From positions 1 through 64,000 of the forward strand of contig RHKP01000004.1 of assembly GCA_008363215.1 (NCBI GenBank): 64,000 nt of DNA. The letters are read 5' to 3'. The translations under genes were made by a program, and so were the position numbers. The notes beneath the pieces are model-generated. The model did no database searches, had not been told where the DNA came from, and worked only from the letters and a program-made list of their open reading frames with translations. Source of the stretch: Cyanobacteria bacterium CYA. GTDB lineage: Bacteria > Planctomycetota > Phycisphaerae > Phycisphaerales > UBA1924. Within the stretch, counting starts at the first letter, position 1; every line of letters starts with the position of its first letter. This document shows positions 58,505 to 64,000 of this stretch, in pieces.

Positions 58505-58951
58505 ATGGAAGTGCCGACGTCTCGATTTGGAGTGATTGAGGTCGCCGACGACCGGGTGATCACGTTCCCGAAGGGGCTGCTTGGGTTCCCGGAGGCGACG
58601 CGGTATTGCCTGCTGGAGCCTGGGGAAGATGCGTGCTTCTTCTGGTTGCAGTCGCTGGATCGTCCGGACCTGGCGTTCGTGGTGACCGACCCGTCGTTCT
58701 TCGTGCGTGAGTACACGGTGCCGATCCGGGCCGAGCAGGCCGAGGCGATCGGGATCAGCCGCCTGGACGACGCGCAGGTGTTCGTGATCGTCAACAAGGT
58801 CGACGAGCAGTTGACGGGCAACTTGCAGGGCCCGCTGGTGATCGACACCGTGGGTCGCACGGGAGAGCAGATGGTGCTGGCGGACAAGCGGTGGACGACC
58901 CGCGAGCCGCTGGTGCGCGTGTCGGTAGGCGCCCGGATGGCGTCGGCGTAG
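58505..58951 (+). CDS. fliW: Flagellar assembly factor FliW
   Basis: FliW binds flagellin and CsrA and frees flagellin mRNA when flagellin is exported. The 148-residue protein has FGVIEVADDRVITFPKGLLGFPEATRYCLLEP, LQSLDRPDLAFVVTDP, and DAQVFVIVNKV, the family signatures. The ATG at 58505 is preceded by CGGAG; a longer in-frame start at 58391 has no homology. It is followed by csrA, the usual partner. Confidence 0.92.
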   Translation: MEVPTSRFGVIEVADDRVITFPKGLLGFPEATRYCLLEPGEDACFFWLQSLDRPDLAFVVTDPSFFVREYTVPIRAEQAEAIGISRLDDAQVFVIVNKVDEQLTGNLQGPLVIDTVGRTGEQMVLADKRWTTREPLVRVSVGARMASA

Positions 58952-58965
58952 GCTCGCACTTGAGT

Positions 58966-58979
58966 GGATGCGAAGTTGC
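58966..58979 (+). promoter_or_regulatory. Possible sigma-54 promoter of csrA
   Basis: TGGATGCGAAGTTGCA has GG, ten bases and GC, with a perfect TTGCA at -12 and a weaker -24 (TGGATG). It lies about 140 bp before csrA. Confidence 0.4.
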
Positions 58980-59121
58980 ACGGCGCAGGCGCGGATCATC
59001 GTGCCGGGTGGCGTCGTGCCCGGGAGTCGGAACGTGACTCGATTGAACCACAAGCATCCCGCGAGCATTCATGGAGCCCGACAGGGCGGGGAATGCTCAC
59101 GAGTGTAAGGAGCCGAGGGAA

Positions 59122-59430
59122 ATGCTGGTCCTTTCAAGACAGCGCGACGAGGCGATCATGATCGGGGACGAGGTCCAGATCACGATCGTGGACATCCGGG
59201 GCGACAAGGTTCGCCTCGGAATCACCGCGCCCACGCGTATCGCCGTACACCGCAAGGAGGTGTACGACGCCATCACCAGGGAGAACGAGCATGCGTCGCG
59301 CATCGACAGCGCCGATGTTGCCGAACTGGCCAGGCGGGCCGGAGCGCCCGGCGTAAAGAAGAGGAAGTCCATTCCCGTCCAGGGTATTGCACCGGCGCGG
59401 AAGCGCGACGATCTGAGGAGTTCAGCATGA
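59122..59430 (+). CDS. csrA: Carbon storage regulator CsrA with C-terminal extension
   Basis: CsrA binds GGA motifs in mRNA leaders and blocks translation. Residues 1-55 are canonical (MLVLSRQRDEAIMIGDEVQITIVDIRGDKVRLGITAPTRIAVHRKEVYDAI: RNA-binding strand at the start and the conserved arginine in VHRKEV). The 102-residue protein has about 40 extra C-terminal residues (basic, GVKKRKSIP), compared with the usual 60-75. The ATG at 59122 has AAGGAG about ten bases upstream. It lies between fliW and the flagellins, the usual partner-switch setting. Confidence 0.93.
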   Translation: MLVLSRQRDEAIMIGDEVQITIVDIRGDKVRLGITAPTRIAVHRKEVYDAITRENEHASRIDSADVAELARRAGAPGVKKRKSIPVQGIAPARKRDDLRSSA

Positions 59431-59453
59431 TCGTCGAGACCTCCGCCCGGATT

Positions 59454-59467
59454 GGCACGAGACTTGC
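59454..59467 (+). promoter_or_regulatory. Sigma-54 promoter of the first flagellin
   Basis: TTGGCACGAGACTTGC matches the consensus TGGCACG-N4-TTGC exactly, with GG at 59454-59455 and GC at 59466-59467. Transcription would start near 59479, giving a leader of about 115 nt. Confidence 0.8.
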
Positions 59468-59535
59468 GAGACACATGTTCACACGGGCGTCACGGTGGCG
59501 CTCGACAGAAGCGAGCGATCATCGGTTCATCGCCC

Positions 59536-59590
59536 GGAAGTCACAGGAAACGAGCACTCAGCGCAGCCGCTTAGCCTCAATCATGGAGGA
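59536..59590 (+). promoter_or_regulatory. GGA motifs in the first flagellin leader (candidate CsrA sites)
   Basis: Four GGA motifs lie in the leader: CCGGAAG (59536), CAGGAAA (59546) and the doubled GGAGGA ribosome binding site (59585-59590). Two of them sit on the ribosome binding site, the usual way CsrA represses flagellin. A similar GGAGGA precedes the second flagellin. Confidence 0.5.
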
Positions 59591-59595
59591 TTGCA

Positions 59596-61173
59596 ATGGC
59601 TAGGATCAACACCAACGTTTCGAGCATCGTCGCCCAGGCCAATCTGCGCCGCAGTTCCAACGAGCTCGATCTCCGACTGCAGCGTCTCTCGACCGGCCTG
59701 CGCATCAACCGGGGCAAGGACGACCCGGCGGGGATGATCATCTCCGAGCGCATCACGACGGACCTGGCCGGCATCGAGCAGGGCATCAAGAACGGAGACC
59801 GGGCAGCGTCGGTCATCGCGACCACCGAGGCCGCGCTCACCGAAGTGGCCGACCTGCTCAACACCATCAAGGCGCTGATGGTCGAGGCGGCCAACACCGG
59901 CGCCAACTCCCCCGCCGAACGCGACGCCAACCAGTTGCAGATCGACTCGGCCATCCAGTCGATCACGCGCATCAGCAACACCGCCTCGTTCGGCGGACTC
60001 AAACTGCTCAACGGCAACCTCGACTACGTGACCAGCGGCATTGCGGCCAGCGCGATCACCAAGGCGCAGATCTTCTCCGCCTCGTTCATCGACAACCAGG
60101 CTGTCGAGGTCGAAGTCGACACGGTGGCCTCGGCTCAGACCGCCGGTCTGTTCCTCAACGGTCTCTGGGGCGCCGGCGCGCCCTATGGCAACGGGGCGCT
60201 GCAGTCGACGACGACCATCCGCGTCGAGGGCTCGCGCGGCGTGCAGGAACTCACCTTCACCAGCGGCGCCACCTACTCGGACATCGTCGCCGCAGTCAAC
60301 TCGCGCACCGCTCTGACCGGCGTCACGGCCGAACTGCTGACCAACGGCGCCGCGTCCGGTCTGGTGTTCCGCTCCGAAAAGTACGGATCCAACGAGTTTG
60401 TCTCGGTCGATCGTGTGGGCGGACCGTCGGACGAGGACGACGACGGCTGGCAGTTGTACAAGATCGCCGACAACGCGCAGTGGATCGACGACAGCGGCGG
60501 ATTCAACTGGGCTTCCCGCATCACGGCCGGTGACCTGGTCGAGGCGACGCGCGACACCGGGCAGGACGTGCGGGCCCTGGTCAACGGCACGCTGGCAACC
60601 GGACGCGGGCTGACCGTCTCGGTCAACGGCACGTCACTCTCGCTGGAACTGGATCTGCACGAGGATCTGGCCACCCAGCCCAATGCCACCCCGACCGTGT
60701 TCAATATCACCGAGGGCGGGTCGCTCTTCCAGTTGGGCCCGCAGATCAGCGCCCTTCAGCAGGTGAGCATCGGGGTCGGCTCGGTGGCGGCCGAGAAGTT
60801 GGGCGGAACCCTGGCCGGCGGGAGTGTCTTCTTCCTGTCCAGCCTGATGAAGGGGCAGGCCAACAGCATTGAAGAGAACATCCGCAACGGGGACTTCACG
60901 TCGGCCAGCGACATCCTCGACAATGCGATCGAGGAAGTGTCAAAGTTGCGCGGACGGCTGGGCGCCTTCGAGCGCAACGTGCTGGAGACCAATAGTCGCA
61001 GTCTCCAGGCGGCGTTCGAGAACCTGACGGCCAGCCAATCGCAGATCCGTGACGCCGACTTTGCGCTGGAGACCAGCCGGTTGACCCGGGCGCAGATCCT
61101 GCAGCAGTCGGGCATGACGATCCTGGGCCTGGCCAACCAGCAGTCGCAGTCGGTGCTCCAGTTGCTGGGATAA
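59596..61173 (+). CDS. Flagellin
   Basis: The 525-residue filament protein has the conserved ends: MARINTNVSSIVAQANLRRSS and LQRLSTGLRINRGKDDPAGMIISERI at the N-terminus, and LGAFERNVLETNSRSLQAAFENLTASQSQIRDADFALETSRLTRAQILQQSG, QSVLQLLG at the C-terminus (quoted in pieces). The central 250 residues carry flagellin-IN-like modules and are variable. A sigma-54 promoter and GGA motifs precede it and an intrinsic terminator follows, so it forms its own transcript. Confidence 0.95.
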   Translation: MARINTNVSSIVAQANLRRSSNELDLRLQRLSTGLRINRGKDDPAGMIISERITTDLAGIEQGIKNGDRAASVIATTEAALTEVADLLNTIKALMVEAANTGANSPAERDANQLQIDSAIQSITRISNTASFGGLKLLNGNLDYVTSGIAASAITKAQIFSASFIDNQAVEVEVDTVASAQTAGLFLNGLWGAGAPYGNGALQSTTTIRVEGSRGVQELTFTSGATYSDIVAAVNSRTALTGVTAELLTNGAASGLVFRSEKYGSNEFVSVDRVGGPSDEDDDGWQLYKIADNAQWIDDSGGFNWASRITAGDLVEATRDTGQDVRALVNGTLATGRGLTVSVNGTSLSLELDLHEDLATQPNATPTVFNITEGGSLFQLGPQISALQQVSIGVGSVAAEKLGGTLAGGSVFFLSSLMKGQANSIEENIRNGDFTSASDILDNAIEEVSKLRGRLGAFERNVLETNSRSLQAAFENLTASQSQIRDADFALETSRLTRAQILQQSGMTILGLANQQSQSVLQLLG

Positions 61174-61201
61174 TCCTCGCCTGAGCGCAAGTTCCGAGAA
61201 T

Positions 61202-61231
61202 CAGGGGCTCCGTGCCCCTGGTTTTCTTTTT
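61202..61231 (+). terminator. Intrinsic terminator of the first flagellin
   Basis: CAGGGGC, loop TCCGT, GCCCCTG, then GTTTTCTTTTT. Confidence 0.85.
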
Positions 61232-61502
61232 GTCACTCGTCCCTTCCTCCATTCGGGGCACCGGAGCCGAAAGTCGGGCAGGAATTGACTCAAGACGGCT
61301 CAACTGGAGCACATTGTCCGCCGATCACAGAATCGGCCCAGCGGAGGGTCGCTTCCCGGGCGCGGTCAGAACGGAGTCTGATCGCGATCGAGAGGCTCAA
61401 GTGTTCAGTGGTTTCGGTCATGCGTGCGCCGGGGCCCAAGGCGTGGGCGGTCGCGTCTGAAGTCGCGTCCGTCCGGGGAGTGTTCACGGAGGAAATCTCG
61501 CG
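61232..61502 (+). promoter_or_regulatory. Leader and promoter region of the second flagellin
   Basis: No gene is present. A weak GG-N10-GC match (TGG-TTTCGGTCAT-GC, GG at 61410-61411, GC at 61422-61423) could be a sigma-54 promoter. The leader ends with GGGGAG and GGAGGA ahead of the ATG at 61503. Confidence 0.35.
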
Positions 61503-63041
61503 ATGAGTCGGATCAACACCAACATCCAGTCGATGGTCGCCCAGCGCGTGCTCGGGCAAAACAATCTCTCACTGAGCAACGCGTTGCAGCGCTTGTCCAC
61601 GGGCCTGCGCATCAACCGTGGCAAGGACGATCCTGCTGGTCTGATCGCGTCGGAGACCCTCCGGGCCCAGACCAAGGCCATCGGGGCGGCGATCGGGAAC
61701 GCCGAGCGTTCCGACACCGTCGTGAACATCGCCGAAGGCGGGCTCCAGGAAATCTCCTCGCTGCTCACGGAGTTGCAAGGCCTGGTCACCTCTTCGGCCA
61801 ACAGCGCCGGCGTCAGTTCCGAGGAACTGGCCGCCAACCAGTTGCAGATCGACTCGATCCTCCAGACCATTGACCGCATCGCCGGCGCCACGTCCTTCCA
61901 GGGCACCAAACTGCTCAACGGAAGCATGGACTATGAGGTTGACGGCGTCGCAGCCAGCGTGACCGACTACCGCATCAACGGCGCCAAGTTCGAGGGCGCC
62001 AGCCAGGACGTTTCGGTGATCGTGACCCAGTCGGCCCAGCAGGGCTCGCTGTACCTCTCGCTCGGCGGCCCGCAGTTGAACCTCGGCGGCGCCACCGACG
62101 TGACCAGCACTTTCACTATCGAGATTTCAGGCGCCCTCGGTTCCCGCGAACTGACGTTCTCGTCGGGACAGACGCTCGCGCAGATCGCCGCCGCCATCAA
62201 TACCTTTACTGATGTCACCGGTGTGACCGCTGAAGCCAGTTCGAGCGGTGCGAACGGCGGCATTACGCTGCGGAGCAGTGAGTTCGGCTCTCAGGAGTTT
62301 GTGTCGGTCAAGGTCGTCGATGACGGCTCGATCGGCACCGCGAGCAACAAGGGCATCTACAACTTCGAAAGCGACGACAACGGGACCATCGACAACACGT
62401 CGCACCAGGACTTCGACTCCTCGGCCGCGAGCAACGGATACAAGGACTCCGGGCAGAACATCGGCGGAACCGTCAACGGCGTGGCGGCAACCGGCAACGG
62501 CAAGACCATCGCCATCAACACTGACTTCCTCGACGTTTCCATCTCTCTGAGCACCGCCGCCGCGCAGACCTACGGCGCCGTGTCGGCCCTGACCATCCAG
62601 GGCGGCGGAGCGGACTTCATGCTCGCGCCCGATGTCAATATCGCCGGCAAGGTCTCACTTGGCGTCGGTGACGTGGCCGCCCGCAAACTGGGCAACAGCA
62701 CCCTCGGCTTCCTTGACGAACTGGGCAGCGGCAAGACCTATGACGTGACCACCGCTGACAGTCTGTCGTCCGCCCAGAAGATCATCGACGAGGCCATCAG
62801 CCAGGTCTCTTCGCTCCGCGGCCGACTCGGCTCCTTCCAGTCCAACGTGATCGGTTCGACCATCCGCAGTTTGGGTGTGGCACTCGAGAACACCTCGGCG
62901 GCCGAGAGCAGCATCCGCGACACGGACTTTGCCAAGGAGACGGCTTCGCTGACCCGCAGCCAGATCCTCGTCCAGGCCGCGACCAACACCCTGGCGCTGG
63001 CCAACAACCAGCCCCAGAACGTGCTGCAGTTGCTCGGGTAA
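61503..63041 (+). CDS. Flagellin
   Basis: The 512-residue second flagellin starts MSRINTNIQSMVAQRVLGQNN with LQRLSTGLRINRGKDDPAGL and ends with RSQILVQAATNTLALANNQPQNVLQLLG (terminal QNVLQLLG shared with the first). Its middle differs, with IEISGALGSRELTFSSGQTLAQIAAAIN as a flagellin-IN module. The two genes are paralogues and lie in tandem with separate terminators, so the filament may be made of two subunits in different amounts. Confidence 0.95.
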   Translation: MSRINTNIQSMVAQRVLGQNNLSLSNALQRLSTGLRINRGKDDPAGLIASETLRAQTKAIGAAIGNAERSDTVVNIAEGGLQEISSLLTELQGLVTSSANSAGVSSEELAANQLQIDSILQTIDRIAGATSFQGTKLLNGSMDYEVDGVAASVTDYRINGAKFEGASQDVSVIVTQSAQQGSLYLSLGGPQLNLGGATDVTSTFTIEISGALGSRELTFSSGQTLAQIAAAINTFTDVTGVTAEASSSGANGGITLRSSEFGSQEFVSVKVVDDGSIGTASNKGIYNFESDDNGTIDNTSHQDFDSSAASNGYKDSGQNIGGTVNGVAATGNGKTIAINTDFLDVSISLSTAAAQTYGAVSALTIQGGGADFMLAPDVNIAGKVSLGVGDVAARKLGNSTLGFLDELGSGKTYDVTTADSLSSAQKIIDEAISQVSSLRGRLGSFQSNVIGSTIRSLGVALENTSAAESSIRDTDFAKETASLTRSQILVQAATNTLALANNQPQNVLQLLG

Positions 63042-63076
63042 ACCCTGAGAAGGCACATCCTCCGCAGGCTGCACGG

Positions 63077-63115
63077 CGCCCCGGTCCCATGACCGGGGCG
63101 TTTCTTCTTTTTCTC
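63077..63115 (+). terminator. Intrinsic terminator of the second flagellin
   Basis: A perfect ten-pair stem CGCCCCGGTC/GACCGGGGCG with loop CCAT, followed by TTTCTTCTTTTT. Confidence 0.9.
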
Positions 63116-63149
63116 CCCGACCCTCGCCCGACGCGGCGTAAACGTCCGA

Positions 63150-63158
63150 TTATCCACG
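63150..63158 (+). promoter_or_regulatory. Near-consensus DnaA box
   Basis: TTATCCACG differs from the TTATCCACA consensus only in the last base. It lies 35 bp upstream of the recombinase gene. Confidence 0.3.
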
Positions 63159-63192
63159 CATGGCTCCGCGCTGGCGACAACTTGGAGAGCAC

Positions 63193-64000
63193 ATGCCGCA
63201 GGCGCTGGCCGACCTCTTCGAGGATTTCATCCGCTTCCTCCGCATCGAGTGCGGGCTCAGCACGGCCACCATCGAGAGTTACGGGCGAGACGTGCGCGAC
63301 CTGCTGATTGAGCTTGCTCAGTGCGGGGTTCGAGACCCGTCGGACTTCAACCCGCGCCTGCTCGCCGATCACGTGGGCAGGCTGGCCTCGCAACGCCGGC
63401 TCGAAGCCTCATCGAGCACGCGGCACATCTCCACGATCCGGGTTCTGTGCCGATGGATGCTGGCTACCGGCCGGGTCGAGCGCAATCCGGCCGAACTGCT
63501 CGATCGTCCCCACCGGTGGCGCAACCTGCCCGATGTGCTTTCGCCGGCGCAGATGCAGGCGCTGGTCATGGCTCCGCATCCGCCCGAACAGGTGGATGAA
63601 TCCACGCTTCCGCTGTGGGTGCGCGATCGGGCGATCCTGGAACTGATGTATGCCAGCGGGCTGCGTGCCAGCGAGGTGCTCACCCTCAAACTGCGTGACA
63701 TCCTGGAACGCGCCCAGTGCCTGCGGGTGATCGGCAAAGGCGATAAGCAACGCCTGGTGCCGATGGGAGAGCCGGCTGCCGACGCCTTGGGCGAATACCT
63801 GCGGCATTGTCGCCCGCTGCTGGTGACGGCCGAGCGGGCGGGTGAGCGGCGTGACAAGGGGTGTGTGTTTGTCTCCAGGAGCGGGAGGCCTCTGACGCGG
63901 GCGCGCCTGTGGACCCTGGTGCGGGACTACGCGCGACAGGCGGGGCTTGGGCACGTGCATCCTCACATGCTCCGGCACAGTTTTGCGACCCACCTGCTCG
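63193..64000 (+). CDS. Xer-type tyrosine recombinase (partial)
   Basis: The visible 269 residues have a SAM-like N-terminal domain (LFEDFIRFLRIECGLSTATIESYGRDVRDL) and the catalytic domain with the first arginine in YASGLRASEVLTL, the lysine in GKGDKQRLVPM and the HxxR box in HPHMLRHSFATHLL. The tyrosine lies beyond the window. It resolves chromosome dimers at dif if it is XerC or XerD; which of the two cannot be told. The ATG at 63193 has GGAG upstream; 63160 is an in-frame alternative. Confidence 0.88.
   Translation, partial: MPQALADLFEDFIRFLRIECGLSTATIESYGRDVRDLLIELAQCGVRDPSDFNPRLLADHVGRLASQRRLEASSSTRHISTIRVLCRWMLATGRVERNPAELLDRPHRWRNLPDVLSPAQMQALVMAPHPPEQVDESTLPLWVRDRAILELMYASGLRASEVLTLKLRDILERAQCLRVIGKGDKQRLVPMGEPAADALGEYLRHCRPLLVTAERAGERRDKGCVFVSRSGRPLTRARLWTLVRDYARQAGLGHVHPHMLRHSFATHLL

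Noticed and set aside
1..64000. tRNA or rRNA genes and CRISPR arrays
   Set aside because: I saw no T-arm-like or conserved rRNA sequence in the gaps and no regularly spaced direct repeats.

Overview
The window is GC-rich, densely coded bacterial DNA that looks like a member of the Planctomycetota, most likely class Phycisphaerae. The reasons are two large Ser/Thr kinases with TPR tails (one 4 nt behind an ECF-type sigma factor), exported proteins with PEP-CTERM-like tails, a dockerin-tailed SGNH hydrolase, CsrA/FliW-controlled flagellins and a pseudopilin operon. The placement is an inference from gene content; no rRNA gene is present.

Layout. 0-10 kb: recA (minus) with its promoter and a DnaA box, an acyl-CoA carboxylase subunit, the remains of an MNT/HEPN toxin-antitoxin pair, a META-domain lipoprotein, a Na+/Ca2+ exchanger, a GH20 hexosaminidase and murQ. 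10-20 kb: two small minus-strand ORFs, an M29 aminopeptidase, a Skp-like chaperone, a TPR kinase, a broken discoidin-domain gene, a lyxose-isomerase-like cupin, a gene-free stretch rich in inverted repeats and ending in an intrinsic terminator, orphan mraZ with its operator, a flavin-reductase-fold protein and rplU without rpmA. 20-31 kb: an SGNH hydrolase, the ribF-nrnA-DNA methyltransferase cluster, bifunctional putA, a GPP34 protein, a HicA-like protein, a PEP-CTERM protein, a DUF899 protein and an AsmA-like protein. 31-35 kb: an amino-sugar operon (NagB fused to a PIG-L deacetylase, a TIM-barrel epimerase, a Gfo/Idh/MocA oxidoreductase). 35-41 kb: a PEP-CTERM protein, ECF sigma plus kinase, and a response regulator followed by an HD-GYP protein.

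41-52.5 kb is one minus-strand operon of 13 overlapping or nearly abutting genes. It runs from a sensor histidine kinase and a STAS protein into GspE/PilB ATPase, GspF platform protein, PilM, PilN, PilO, a small PilP/GspC-like protein and five prepilin-like genes: a hybrid type II secretion/type IV pilus machine without a secretin in view. 52.6-63 kb is a plus-strand flagellar late block (flgI, rod-binding protein, flgN, flgK, a very long flgL, fliW, csrA, two flagellins) with good sigma-54 type GG-N10-GC elements before flgI, csrA and the first flagellin. A Xer-type recombinase runs off the right edge.

How parts fit together: FliW-CsrA should control flagellin translation through GGA motifs in the leaders; murQ, GH20 and the NagB operon point to amino-sugar and peptidoglycan-sugar recycling; kinase/sigma, histidine kinase/STAS and receiver/HD-GYP sets supply signalling. 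Several genes have a TACACT/TACAGT-like -10 element 6-10 nt before the start codon and no ribosome binding site, which suggests leaderless mRNAs. The items most worth follow-up are the structured stretch at 17.37-17.66 kb (which contains a small inverted-repeat element flanked by 8-bp direct repeats), the paired 170-bp diverged repeats at 2.3 and 5.8 kb, and the decayed MNT/HEPN module.
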